A DNA stretch of 64,000 bases from Candidatus Saccharimonadota bacterium (lineage in GTDB: Bacteria; Patescibacteriota; Saccharimonadia; Saccharimonadales; Saccharimonadaceae). Under the pieces are notes generated by a model that saw only the letters and a list, made by a program, of their open reading frames with translations, was not told the origin of the DNA and searched no databases. Positions 51,823 through 61,182 of the stretch are shown here, in pieces (the stretch's first letter is position 1; the number at the start of each line of letters is the position of its first letter). The stretch spans positions 54,930 through 118,929 of the forward strand of contig CAJPUO010000003.1 in assembly GCA_905373795.1 (NCBI GenBank), in the 5' to 3' direction. The translations under genes and the position numbers were made by a program.

Positions 51823-53049
51823 TTACTTAAACTTAGCAAAAATACCTCTTAAAAATCCGCCTGCTTTTTCCGCTGCTTTTTTAGCATTCTGCGGCGATTT
51901 CGCATACGAAACATCGCTCGCCGCATCTATCAGCATCAGTCCGGCTGCCGCCGAGAACTCCGGTCCTTTTATTTCATTGCTAGCACCACCGTACTCGGAC
52001 GGCTTGCCTAGCCTGGCTGCCACGCCCAGCTGTTCTTTGGTAAAATCAACCAAACCTTTCGTATTAGCGCCGCCGCCAGTCAAAACCGCACCGCTCGGCA
52101 GCTTGCCAGCTCGACCTGCTTTTTTCAATTCCTTAGCTACCGCCTCAAATATTTCCTCATACCTCGCGCCGACAATTTCATCAATCTCGCTCTGCTCAAA
52201 CGAGTATGTTTTTTTCTCGTGCTTAGTTTCCACTTTGCCTAATTTCTTACCGCCAAACCGCGCATGCGCCAATTTTACCGACTCGGCAATCTCTGGATCA
52301 GTTCTTAGCCCAATTGCCAAATCATTAGTCACGTTTTGGCCGCCCAGCGGAATTACCGACAAATATTGCAAATCGCCCTCTTCAAACACCGCCACGCCAG
52401 TTGTTGCCGCACCGATATCCAATACCGCCACGCCATTCTCGCGCTGGTTTTCTGTCAATACTGCTTGCGCACTCGCTAACACCGCCGGAACAACCGAAGA
52501 AACCTCAACTTTAGCCATTTCCGCCAATTTTTGCAGATTAGTAATATGCGGCAGCAGCCCTGACACAACATTTGCTTTAATTTCCAGCCGCGTACCGGTC
52601 ATGCCGATTGGATCTTTAATATTATCCTGCCCGTCCAGCCGATAAGAATGCGCTACAATTTCCAGAATTTCCCGGTTCTGCGCTATTTTGCCAGTCGTTG
52701 CCATGTCTTCCAAGCGCACAATATCCCCAGGCGTTACCTCATTATCAGTCGTACCAACTGTAATCATTCCGTCGGCCTTAGTGCTTGTTAAATGTGATCC
52801 GTTGACGCTCAGTACTGCCGTCTTTACCTGGTGGCCGCTCATGCGTTCCGCCGCCCCCAGAGCCGTATCAATCGCTTCCGCCGGACCCGCCAGATTAGTT
52901 ACTGTGCCTTTTCGCATACCGCTATTTGGCGCTGTCCCTACGCCGACAATTTTTGGCGCATCGCCATCCGCGTCAATATAACCAATGACGCAGCGTACGT
53001 TCTTCGTACCAACATCAATTCCTACAGCATATCGAGATTGTTCTTGCAT
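51823..53049 (-). CDS. ftsA: Cell division protein FtsA
   Basis: 408 aa. The actin-like ATPase shows VGIDVGTKNVRCVIGYI, VLDIGAATTGVAVFEEGDL and VLTGGGANTKGLVDF. The C-terminal amphipathic helix FLRGIFAKFK should tether FtsZ to the membrane. TATAAT ends nine bases before the ATG, so the leader is about three bases. Forms ftsA-ftsZ with the next gene. Confidence 0.96.
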   Translation of the reverse strand: MQEQSRYAVGIDVGTKNVRCVIGYIDADGDAPKIVGVGTAPNSGMRKGTVTNLAGPAEAIDTALGAAERMSGHQVKTAVLSVNGSHLTSTKADGMITVGTTDNEVTPGDIVRLEDMATTGKIAQNREILEIVAHSYRLDGQDNIKDPIGMTGTRLEIKANVVSGLLPHITNLQKLAEMAKVEVSSVVPAVLASAQAVLTENQRENGVAVLDIGAATTGVAVFEEGDLQYLSVIPLGGQNVTNDLAIGLRTDPEIAESVKLAHARFGGKKLGKVETKHEKKTYSFEQSEIDEIVGARYEEIFEAVAKELKKAGRAGKLPSGAVLTGGGANTKGLVDFTKEQLGVAARLGKPSEYGGASNEIKGPEFSAAAGLMLIDAASDVSYAKSPQNAKKAAEKAGGFLRGIFAKFK

Positions 53050-53093
53050 ACAGGCTTAATTATACAGGTTATGGCTATACTTTTGCAAGTAAA

Positions 53094-53861
53094 TCATAGC
53101 CTCGTCAAAATCTCCGCGCCAGTTTCGGTAATTAGCACAGTATGTTCAAAATGCGCCCCCAAACTGCCGTCTTTCAGGCTAATCGTCCAGCCGTCGTCCT
53201 CGGTAACAATTTTCTCACTGCCGAGGCTAGCCATCGGCTCAATGGCGATCGTGTCGCCTGTGTGCAGCACTGGCCCGGTACCGCGCCGGCCATAATTTGG
53301 AATCTCTGGACTCATGTGCATTTCTAACCCCACGCCGTGACCAACCAGCTCGCGAATGATACCCAATTTGGCTTTCTTCAACACCGCTTCCACGCCCGCC
53401 GAGATATCGCCAACGCGCGTCCCGTCACCGGAAATCGCGTCAATTCCGGCATACAAACTCTGTTCCGTCGCGTGTAGCAAATGCTTTTTAGCGCCGCGCG
53501 GCTCTTCATCAACCACCATAGTAAAGGCGCTGTCGGTTTTCATACCGCGGTAGCCAATCACCAGGTCAAAACTCACCACGTCGCCCTTTTCAAAAACATA
53601 TTCCGTCGGAAACGAGTGTACCAACTGTTCATTGGTTGACACGCAAATCACCCCTGGGAATTTCACCTCATCTGTCAAATACGTCGCTTCCGCGCCGAAA
53701 TCCTTGATTCGCCCAGCCACAAACTCATTAACATCCAGCTCGCTCATTCCAGCCGTTACCTGCTGGCGCAATTCATCATAAATTGTCGCCAACATCCGCC
53801 CGCATTCGCGCATATCCTTCATCTGCTGCGGCGTTTTTTCGCCAGTAATTAAAGTTGGCAT
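53094..53861 (-). CDS. map: Methionine aminopeptidase, type I
   Basis: 255 aa. Metal ligands are in SFDLVIGYRGMKTDSAFTMV, LVGHGVGLEMHMSPEIPNYG, IAIEPMASLG and the final FEHTVLITETG. It removes the initiator Met after deformylation by Def. Overlaps the adk gene by 13 bases. The canonical VDxG is changed to DLVIGY, though the second Asp motif and His remain. Confidence 0.94.
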   Translation of the reverse strand: MPTLITGEKTPQQMKDMRECGRMLATIYDELRQQVTAGMSELDVNEFVAGRIKDFGAEATYLTDEVKFPGVICVSTNEQLVHSFPTEYVFEKGDVVSFDLVIGYRGMKTDSAFTMVVDEEPRGAKKHLLHATEQSLYAGIDAISGDGTRVGDISAGVEAVLKKAKLGIIRELVGHGVGLEMHMSPEIPNYGRRGTGPVLHTGDTIAIEPMASLGSEKIVTEDDGWTISLKDGSLGAHFEHTVLITETGAEILTRL

Positions 53862-54400
53862 GCGTACGCCGCCTCTTCATAAATCCGATCATGTACTTCG
53901 CCAGCCGTACCGACGCCATCCAAATGGACAATCCTAACCCCTGCCTCGGCAAAAATACCTAACACCGGATACATTTTTTGCCGATAAATCGTCATCCGCC
54001 GGGCAATCGCCTCTGGTGTATCCTCCAAACGTCCGCGCTTTTCTAGCCGCCGCATAATCTCCGCCTCTGGTACTTCCAGTGAAATCACCGTATCAATTTT
54101 CTCATTCATCCGCGCCATGTAATCATCCAGCCATGCCGCCTGTTCCTTTGTCCGCGGAAAACCATCAACAATAATATTCGAATATTTTTTATCGCGCGCA
54201 TCCTGCACCGCCTGCTCAAACACCTGGTAAATCAATTCATTGCTCACCAACTCGCCCGAACGCAAAATATCAATCACCGCCGGATCATTACTTCGGCGCA
54301 ACATCTCGCCGGTCGACAGCCATTTCCAACCCTGGCGCGCCGCCAGCATCTGCCCCTGCATACTTTTACCAGCCCCCGGCGGCCCAAACAATAAGATCAT
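53849..54400 (-). CDS. adk: Adenylate kinase
   Basis: 183 aa, the short form without a zinc or LID insert. P-loop GPPGAGKSMQGQ is at 6-17, WKWLSTGEMLRR follows for the AMP site, and VDGFPRTKEQAAWLD and RRLEKRGRLEDTPEAIARR mark the core and lid. It interconverts ATP, ADP and AMP. AAGGAG precedes the ATG. Confidence 0.93.
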   Translation of the reverse strand: MILLFGPPGAGKSMQGQMLAARQGWKWLSTGEMLRRSNDPAVIDILRSGELVSNELIYQVFEQAVQDARDKKYSNIIVDGFPRTKEQAAWLDDYMARMNEKIDTVISLEVPEAEIMRRLEKRGRLEDTPEAIARRMTIYRQKMYPVLGIFAEAGVRIVHLDGVGTAGEVHDRIYEEAAYACQL

Positions 54401-54423
54401 CCTTTGCTCCTTTTTCTGTGTTG

Positions 54424-54882
54424 TTATTGTTTTACTAGCGTTTCTTTGGTAATTTTCGCGATCAGTGCGCCGTCAGCTGCATTGCCAGCTTTAGCCTTCA
54501 CTGCGCCAATCACCTGGCCCATTTGCTGCATCGTCGCGCCCAGATCGGCGACCGCTGCCTCGACCATTGCCCGAATCTCGTCCTCGCTCAGCTGTTTAGG
54601 TAAAAATTCCTGTAAAATTGCCGCCTCTTTCTCCTCTGGCTCAGCCAATTCTGCCCGGCCATTTGCCCGGTACAACTCGGCGCTTTCTTTGCGTTTTTTA
54701 ACTTCGCGGGCAACTACCTTCTCAACTTCTGTATCACTTAGACCTTCATCGCGCTTGCCTAAAGCCACTTCCTCGTTAAGAATCGCCGCTTTCAAATTAC
54801 GCAATACATCGCCTCGAAAACGATGCCGCCCTAGAAGAGCGGCTTTCATTTCCTCAGCAATACGCGCTTTCAGCGCTGGCAT
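54424..54882 (-). CDS. yqeY: GatB/YqeY domain protein
   Basis: 152 aa. Helical YqeY family: RIAEEMKAALLGRHRFRGDV, AELAEPEEKEAAILQEFLPK, and MQQMGQVIGAVKAKAGNAADG at the GatB-like C-terminal domain. The family is thought to bind tRNA. The ATG shares its A with the rpsU stop (TAATG), the common rpsU-yqeY pair. Confidence 0.93.
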   Translation of the reverse strand: MPALKARIAEEMKAALLGRHRFRGDVLRNLKAAILNEEVALGKRDEGLSDTEVEKVVAREVKKRKESAELYRANGRAELAEPEEKEAAILQEFLPKQLSEDEIRAMVEAAVADLGATMQQMGQVIGAVKAKAGNAADGALIAKITKETLVKQ

Positions 54883-55100
54883 TAACGCGCCGCTCCCAAA
54901 CGCATCCTGGCTGTTTTCTCAGCTCGGCGCTCGCGGCGAATAATCGCTTTCTTACGGCGTTCAGCCTTGGAAATAGGCTTCGCAAACCGCATCACCGACT
55001 TTGCCCGCGCAAGAACACCGCTCTGTAAAACCCTACGGTTGAAACGGCGAATAATATTTTCGTTCGCCTCTTTTTGATCTCTACGTGTAACTTGAACCAT
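54882..55100 (-). CDS. rpsU: 30S ribosomal protein S21
   Basis: 72 aa. Typical S21: NENIIRRFNRRVLQSGVLAR and a basic C-terminus (KAIIRRERRAEKTARMRLG). An ATG at 55139 would add 13 non-family residues; the promoter TGTTATAAT ends nine bases before the ATG at 55100, which is preferred. Confidence 0.95.
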   Translation of the reverse strand: MVQVTRRDQKEANENIIRRFNRRVLQSGVLARAKSVMRFAKPISKAERRKKAIIRRERRAEKTARMRLGAAR

Positions 55101-55185
55101 ACTTTTGTTATTATAACAGATGAGGAGGTTATTTTGCAACCATTAATACGCAATTTAGCATTAAATTAACAAGTTACTTAAACGA

Positions 55186-56328
55186 CTAAGATAATTCAGC
55201 CGCATAGACCGACGCTAAAGCTGGCGGTTGATTCATACTGTTGTGCGTATGATTCAGTACATTCCACTGGCTTACATCAGCCGTCAATCCAGGCACAGAC
55301 CGTAAGCGCCCAACAATCATGGCAACATCGCGCCAATCATTCAAATGGCTCCCATCTGGCACAAGAATGTCAATCCTACGTTCTACATTCGGTGCCGCCA
55401 CCCGCAAATCACCCTCAAAACCATCACGCCTCAACCCAGCCGGATCAACCAAGAATTGCTGAACCCAACCATTTTCTGGCCGCTTAAATTCACCCACTTC
55501 ACTACTTGATAAACCAGCAGCTACCTCAATGTTATCCGGATCATTTTGCGGCAGAAATTCCAAACCAACATCCCCAGGCTTTGGTACAGACGATGCCTTA
55601 TCATACTTTATAAGCTCTCTACCTTCGCCTACGAAGAATCCCATCGCGATACCGCCGAGGCTCGTTTTTCGCGTACCAGTCGGATCATACAAGCGAAGCC
55701 CTTCTGTAAAACCCTCTCTATTAGCAGCAACTGCCGTAGCTGTACGCGCACCTAACGAATGTCCGCCAAGATTTACTAATTCATAATCCTGAGCAACATG
55801 ATCAACTACCGGTGCTAAATACTTTCCTAATGGTAAATAACTGCCAGTCTTTCTTATTTCTTTCTGAGCTGATTCTGGTAACATACCAGAATTACCAACC
55901 CCTGGGCCGTTCATAACCACATAAGCAACATCTGGATCGGCATAAGTCATTGTGATTGCTTCACGCTGTGCATTTGGATGACGGAAATTACCACCCCACC
56001 CGTAAAACACAAATTTAACCTCTTCTGCATCTGGATTGCCAACCACCGCTGCTTCAAAACCAACACCGCCTAGGCTACGAATATATCGTGGATTTTTCAG
56101 TTGTTCTACAACTCTACCAGCATGCTCTCCAGAATACGGGTCCTTAGATAGCCTCTGTATCTCTTCAGGCGTAGCAATTCGAAGCCGATTATCAGGCTGG
56201 CTAATATCTCTCGGCAAGCCCAACACTTCCGCATTGCCAATATTCTCTTGAATATGCCAATCTGGCGTTAAATGAGTCTTCCGCTCAATCGTTAAACCCT
56301 CTGTAAATCCATAATCTGGTGATTTCAT
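55186..56328 (-). CDS. Alpha/beta hydrolase fold protein
   Basis: 380 aa. The nucleophile elbow is LVNLGGHSLGARTATAVA (GHSLG), VKFVFYGWGGNF gives the oxyanion region, and LVPDGSHLNDW near the end supplies a candidate catalytic His. No signal peptide. About 75 extra residues precede the hydrolase core and about 60 lie before the final His. The substrate is unknown. It is a single gene in an AT-rich context, with TACAAT about 40 nt upstream and no clear ribosome site. Confidence 0.72.
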   Translation of the reverse strand: MKSPDYGFTEGLTIERKTHLTPDWHIQENIGNAEVLGLPRDISQPDNRLRIATPEEIQRLSKDPYSGEHAGRVVEQLKNPRYIRSLGGVGFEAAVVGNPDAEEVKFVFYGWGGNFRHPNAQREAITMTYADPDVAYVVMNGPGVGNSGMLPESAQKEIRKTGSYLPLGKYLAPVVDHVAQDYELVNLGGHSLGARTATAVAANREGFTEGLRLYDPTGTRKTSLGGIAMGFFVGEGRELIKYDKASSVPKPGDVGLEFLPQNDPDNIEVAAGLSSSEVGEFKRPENGWVQQFLVDPAGLRRDGFEGDLRVAAPNVERRIDILVPDGSHLNDWRDVAMIVGRLRSVPGLTADVSQWNVLNHTHNSMNQPPALASVYAAELS

Positions 56329-56520
56329 AGTATTTCCATATACATTAACCTATCTACTTACTTATTGTATCATATATTATATGATAATGCAATGCCTCGT
56401 ACTAGGATCCCTTAACCTAAAACGGAATATCCCGTAGAATTAGATTTACGATAACAACGAAAGTATATACCATGAACACACAGATACCAAAAGATATATT
56501 AAGGTCGTAAACTTTTATGA

Positions 56521-58158
56521 TTAGACCTGCTCGATATGCAACAGCCGCCCCTCAACCGTCCGCACCCCCTGCCACTCATTGACAGTTGGCTGGAACCACG
56601 CCGCTACCTCATCACCTGGCTCGCGGAAAAACTCCTCCGGCGCGTTAAACGCCAGCATCTGCAACACTTTACCATTTTTATCGCGCAGCGCTAATTTAAC
56701 GTGCTGCCCGTCCGCACCCATCCGCCGCACACTCAGCACGCTGGCTCTGGTAATTTTCAGGACTGGCTCTGGGTTGCCATTGCCAAATGGCTCCATTTTC
56801 GCCAGATTCGCCACCAATTCCTCGTCAATTTCCGAAAAATCATCAATCTCCACGTCAGCCCGCGGCAGCAAATGTCGCTCTTGATTTTGTAGCTGCAGCG
56901 AGTCATAAAACTCATTCACCCGCCTCCGAAAATCACCAATTCTCTCAGTCTCCAGCGTCACGCCAGCCGCCGCTCCATGCCCGCCGCCTTTGATGATAAT
57001 GTCGTCCGCCGCCCGCACAGCATCTGCTGCTGAAAAATCACCAAAACTGCGCGCCGAACCCGTCGCTTCCTCGCCGCGCTCGCCAATGATAAACACCGGC
57101 TTTTTATATTTTTCCACCAGTTTTGACGCCACGATGCCGATAACACCGTGATTCCAACCATCACTACTTACCACCAACACCCGGTCATCAGCCAATTCCT
57201 CAGCCTGCTGACACGCTTCTTCAAAAATCGCGTCCTGAATACCACGCCGCTTAACATTCAACTCCTCCAACTTTTCGCTCGCTTCCAGTGCCGCCAATCC
57301 ATCGCGCGCTACCAACATATCCAGCGCGTGCTGCGCCGTCTCCAGCCGACCCGCCGCATTCATTCGCGGACCCAAACCGAACCCCAGATGTCTAGCATTG
57401 ACCTGTTCTGGCTCGACACCCGCCACCATCATCAACGCTTTTAACCCTGGGCGTTGCTGTTTTTTCAACACCTCTAGTCCCCAATACACATTCGCTCGAT
57501 TCTCATCCGCCAGCGTCACGATGTCGCACACCGTCCCCAGTGCCACCAAATCGAGCAGCCACTTTTCATAGCCATCAGGCAAGCCCTCCAGCTCAGTCTG
57601 CAGTGCCTGCACTAACTTGAACGCCACGCCCGCACCGCACAAATCACGAAACGGATAAGTATGCCCTGAAAACTTCGGGTTCACCGCTGCCACGCTAGGC
57701 GGCGGAGTCTCAGCGACATTGTGATGATCCGTCACCACCGTATCGATCCCCAAACTGGTGGCATAAGCAATCTCCGCATGGCACAAACTACCGGTATCTA
57801 CCGTCACGATCAAATCCGCGCCCATGTCGCGCACCTTATCCACCGCGCCCATGGTCATGCCGTAGCCCTCGACAAACCTATTTGGAATAAAAGCGTCAAC
57901 ATCCTCAAAACCAAACTTACCAAAAGCATCCAGCAGCAGCGCCGTGGCACTCAGTCCATCAATATCATAATCACCATAAATGACGATTTTTTCGCCCCGC
58001 TCTCGCGCCTGTTTCAACCGCACCACCGCTTTCTCCATGTCCGGCAGCAAAAACGGATCGTGTTTCACCGCCGTATAATCGGGCTGTAAAAAAGCCTCGC
58101 GCGCTGCCCGCGTCGTCAGGCCTCGCGCTGTCAAAATCCGCTCAAATAGTGTCATCAA
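56521..58158 (-). CDS. recJ: Single-strand DNA exonuclease RecJ
   Basis: 545 aa. DHH-family motifs: IVIYGDYDIDGLSATALLLD, TVDTGSLCHAEIAYA, VVTDHHNVAETPPPS, and the DHHA1 motif IIKGGGHGAAAGVTLE. An OB-like C-terminal domain follows (NPEPVLKITRASVLSVRRMG). It degrades 5' single strands in recombination and mismatch repair. The start overlaps the small wHTH gene (ATGA). The 190 nt between it and the hydrolase gene hold nothing I recognise. Confidence 0.95.
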   Translation of the reverse strand: MMTLFERILTARGLTTRAAREAFLQPDYTAVKHDPFLLPDMEKAVVRLKQARERGEKIVIYGDYDIDGLSATALLLDAFGKFGFEDVDAFIPNRFVEGYGMTMGAVDKVRDMGADLIVTVDTGSLCHAEIAYATSLGIDTVVTDHHNVAETPPPSVAAVNPKFSGHTYPFRDLCGAGVAFKLVQALQTELEGLPDGYEKWLLDLVALGTVCDIVTLADENRANVYWGLEVLKKQQRPGLKALMMVAGVEPEQVNARHLGFGLGPRMNAAGRLETAQHALDMLVARDGLAALEASEKLEELNVKRRGIQDAIFEEACQQAEELADDRVLVVSSDGWNHGVIGIVASKLVEKYKKPVFIIGERGEEATGSARSFGDFSAADAVRAADDIIIKGGGHGAAAGVTLETERIGDFRRRVNEFYDSLQLQNQERHLLPRADVEIDDFSEIDEELVANLAKMEPFGNGNPEPVLKITRASVLSVRRMGADGQHVKLALRDKNGKVLQMLAFNAPEEFFREPGDEVAAWFQPTVNEWQGVRTVEGRLLHIEQV

Positions 58159-58457
58159 TCTCTATCAGCCGAACCGTGCCTCGGCCGTGCTGCATGCTGC
58201 TGCGACTTAATCACCATGCTCTGTAATTCTTTGAAAATCGGGAATTGCTTGTTCGTAAAGTATGCCCGCGAATTGCCCTGCTTCTCGCTCCTCAGGAAGC
58301 CAACCTTTTCCAGCCGTTTAAGCTCGCGCTGAATATTACCAGGATCTTCCTTAATCAGTTTCGCCAAGCCGCGTACGTGCGTATGAAAATCGGGATACTT
58401 AGCGTACACAACTACGATTTTACGCCGCACCCTAGATGTAATAAAAACGTCAAGCAT
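58155..58457 (-). CDS. Winged helix-turn-helix regulator
   Basis: 100 aa. The winged helix reads LAKLIKEDPGNIQRELKRLE then KVGFLRSEKQGNSRAYFTNK, as in ArsR/MarR-like DNA-binding proteins. No metal-binding cysteines. The C-terminus is His/Arg-rich. GGGAGG lies very close before the ATG. It overlaps recJ by four bases and may regulate that operon, which is inference. Confidence 0.75.
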   Translation of the reverse strand: MLDVFITSRVRRKIVVVYAKYPDFHTHVRGLAKLIKEDPGNIQRELKRLEKVGFLRSEKQGNSRAYFTNKQFPIFKELQSMVIKSQQHAARPRHGSADRD

Positions 58458-58522
58458 TTCCTCCCTTATTCCCTTTCGCTACCACTCAGTGTATCACAAT
58501 TTTACAACACCCGGCAACCTAT

Positions 58523-59182
58523 TTATTGCCAATTTAGAATAACTTGATTAATTTTCTTCACCGTCTCCTCCTTTGACGGCAGCGTATTATCATCATAATA
58601 ATGATTTGTTCCCATAAAATTCTCCTTAACGTCCAAAATATGCATTTCATCGACTGTCATATGCAGCCTGTCCACTGCCGCTATACCGCAAAACGGCACC
58701 GCAATTACCAGTTTGTCAATTCTTACCGATTTTAAAAAACTCAACGCCACATCCAGCGGCGATAAATTGTCGCCAAGTCCATCGCTCGCTAAAATCACCG
58801 TCCGGTCTTTTAACAATCTTTTATCAATAATACCGCCGTCGCCAAGCAATCGGTTAATCCGCTGATGCGCCTCGCGCTTTTTTTCCTCCAAGTAACCGTG
58901 AAATTCGCCTGTATATTCGTTAATTTCGCCGTCAGAAAACTGGCTGTTATACGTAAACTGTCCTGACTGCGACACCGCGCCGAAACTCAATCCTTCGCCA
59001 GGAATATCTATTTCCTCGCTCAGAAGCATCATCAGCACGCAGTGCAGCTTGACAGCAATTTGCTCGCCCACCAGCACGCCGCCCTCGCCAAGCGCCACCA
59101 CTGCGCAGTTTTCGTAGCGATATTTTTCCAGCACTTGGTCTGCCAGCTTAGCGCCAGCTTGTGAACGACTCTCAAAATACAT
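58523..59182 (-). CDS. Phosphoribosyltransferase-fold protein with atypical PRPP loop
   Basis: 219 aa. The N-terminal FESRSQAGAKLADQVLEKYR and VVALGEGGVLVGEQIAVKL match a family of PRTase-like proteins. The expected PRPP loop is changed: VILASDGLGDNLSPLDVALS in place of VxxVDDGxxTGxT, so catalysis is doubtful. TGCTAAAAT ends six bases before the ATG, and the gene diverges from priA with 39 nt between starts. Confidence 0.7.
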   Translation of the reverse strand: MYFESRSQAGAKLADQVLEKYRYENCAVVALGEGGVLVGEQIAVKLHCVLMMLLSEEIDIPGEGLSFGAVSQSGQFTYNSQFSDGEINEYTGEFHGYLEEKKREAHQRINRLLGDGGIIDKRLLKDRTVILASDGLGDNLSPLDVALSFLKSVRIDKLVIAVPFCGIAAVDRLHMTVDEMHILDVKENFMGTNHYYDDNTLPSKEETVKKINQVILNWQ

Positions 59183-59221
59183 ATGCTTATTTTAGCATCT
59201 TTTTGGCTATATAATGGGTAT
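59183..59221. promoter_or_regulatory. Divergent leaderless promoters of the PRTase-like gene and priA
   Basis: Minus: TAAAAT at 59189-59194, six bases from the ATG at 59182. Plus: TATAAT at 59210-59215, six bases from the ATG at 59222. The two start codons are only 39 bp apart, so the promoters overlap almost fully. Confidence 0.7.
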
Positions 59222-61162
59222 ATGTATTTTTATCTGGTTTCGCCTATTAAAATTGTCCGAGCGCATGATTATTCGTTTACCTATTCCTCGGAAGATAAAC
59301 TGCCGCCTGGAACAATCGTTACTATTGAAGTTGGAAAAAATCATTTGACTGGTGTCGTTCTACAAGAAGTCAGACAACCAGATTTTACAGTAAAACCAAT
59401 TGATTCGATCGTTGAAAAAAGTCCTTTGCCCTTGCCGCTTATCCAAACAGCGCTATGGATGAGCAGCTATTACGCAACGCACCTGGCAACTGTCTGGCAA
59501 ACTATTTTACCCAGCGGTTTAACAAAAAACCGGCGCCCCACCCCTGATAAAATCACATCAAACGCTCCGTCAAATAGAATAAAAAAAGTATTCACTAAAG
59601 ACCAGCAGGCCGCTTTGCAAACGATTGAAACCATGCTCAGCGGCACGATACTACTGCACGGCATCACTGGTTCCGGGAAAACCTTAGTATATATTGAAGC
59701 CGCCAAGCAAGCCCTAAAAGAAGAATTATCGTCCATTATTTTAGTCCCGGAAATCGCGTTAACCTCGCAGCTGGTATCGGAATTTTCTAAACATTTTCCA
59801 AAAATTATCCTAACCCATTCAAAGCAAACCGAAGCCCAAAGACACGCTGCCTGGAAAGAAATTATCAACTCCAGCGATCCAGTAATTGTTATCGGGCCGC
59901 GTTCGGCATTGTTTGCTCCCGTTCAACAACTCGGTCTTATCGTCATTGACGAATGCCACGAGCCCAGCTTCAAACAAGAACAGTCGCCGCGCTACTCAGC
60001 CTTACGCGCCGCTTCCATTCTCGCTCGCCAGCATAACGCCAAACTAATTCTCGGCAGCGCCACGCCAGCCGTCGCCGATTATTACCTTGCCAAACATTCT
60101 AATAGCGCCATAGCCTCCATGACCACCCCCGCCCGCACCGACGCCGTCAAACCAAGCATCACACTCGTCGATATGACCAAACGCCAAAACTTTTCAGAAC
60201 ATCAATTTTTATCAAATCCATTATTACAATCTTTGCGGCTGGCGCTAAAAAACAACCGCCAAGCACTCATCTTCCATAACCGCCGCGGCACTGCTGCTGT
60301 CACGCTGTGCGAAAGCTGCGGCTGGCAAGCCGGCTGTCCGCGCTGTTTCGTGCCGCTAACCTTACACGCGGATAAGCACCAGTTATCCTGCCATATTTGC
60401 GGCTTTTCAACCAGCGTCCCCACCAGCTGCCCAGAATGCCATAATGCCGACATTATCCATAAAGGCATCGGCACCAAGCGCATTGAATCCGAGTTGAAAA
60501 AACTATTTTTGAACAAAAAAATTGTTCGTTTTGACGGCGATTCTACCCCTGAAGAAACAGTTGACGTCCAATATGACAAGTTAAAAAACGGCAGTATTGA
60601 CATCATCATTGGTACTCAAGTCATCGCCAAAGGATTAGATTTGCCAAACCTTGGCGTCGTCGGCGTTGTCCAGGCGGATGCCGGGCTATTGCTGCCCGAC
60701 TACGCCGCCGCCGAACGTACATTCCAACTCCTAGCCCAAGTCGTCGGCCGCGTCGGCAGATCCCATAACCCAACCGAGGTTATTGTCCAGACCTATCATC
60801 CGTCGCACCCATCCATAGTTGACGGTCTGCGCCAAAACTACGCAGACTTTTACAAACGCACAATCGCCCAGCGCCAGAAAACCAGCTTCCCGCCTTTTGT
60901 TTATTTATTAAAATTAACCTGCACTTATAAAACTGAAAAATCCGCCGTTAATAATTCTCAAAAAATCGCCCAGTTATTAAAAACCAAGTCTCAAGACATA
61001 GAAATCCTGGGACCGACGCCAGCTTTTTACGAACGGGTTCGCGACACATACCGCTGGCAGATTATCGTGAAAAGTCCGCAGCGCCGCCAACTAATCAATT
61101 TGATAAAGTACATACCGCCGGCACATTGGCAGTATGAACTCGACCCTATCAGTTTGCTGTAA
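59222..61162 (+). CDS. priA: Primosomal replication restart helicase PriA
   Basis: 646 aa. A 3'-end-binding N-terminal domain is followed by helicase motifs GITGSGKTLVYIEAA (Walker A), VIDECHEPSFKQEQ (Walker B DECH) and GTQVIAKGLDLPNLGVV. The zinc-binding module CESCGWQAGCPRC and CHICGFSTSVPTSCPEC keeps its cysteines. PriA reloads the replisome at broken forks. The 59183 ATG is upstream of the promoter, so 59222 is chosen. First gene of priA-def-fmt. Confidence 0.96.
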   Translation: MYFYLVSPIKIVRAHDYSFTYSSEDKLPPGTIVTIEVGKNHLTGVVLQEVRQPDFTVKPIDSIVEKSPLPLPLIQTALWMSSYYATHLATVWQTILPSGLTKNRRPTPDKITSNAPSNRIKKVFTKDQQAALQTIETMLSGTILLHGITGSGKTLVYIEAAKQALKEELSSIILVPEIALTSQLVSEFSKHFPKIILTHSKQTEAQRHAAWKEIINSSDPVIVIGPRSALFAPVQQLGLIVIDECHEPSFKQEQSPRYSALRAASILARQHNAKLILGSATPAVADYYLAKHSNSAIASMTTPARTDAVKPSITLVDMTKRQNFSEHQFLSNPLLQSLRLALKNNRQALIFHNRRGTAAVTLCESCGWQAGCPRCFVPLTLHADKHQLSCHICGFSTSVPTSCPECHNADIIHKGIGTKRIESELKKLFLNKKIVRFDGDSTPEETVDVQYDKLKNGSIDIIIGTQVIAKGLDLPNLGVVGVVQADAGLLLPDYAAAERTFQLLAQVVGRVGRSHNPTEVIVQTYHPSHPSIVDGLRQNYADFYKRTIAQRQKTSFPPFVYLLKLTCTYKTEKSAVNNSQKIAQLLKTKSQDIEILGPTPAFYERVRDTYRWQIIVKSPQRRQLINLIKYIPPAHWQYELDPISLL

Positions 61163-61182
61163 TTTCTGATATAATATTACGA

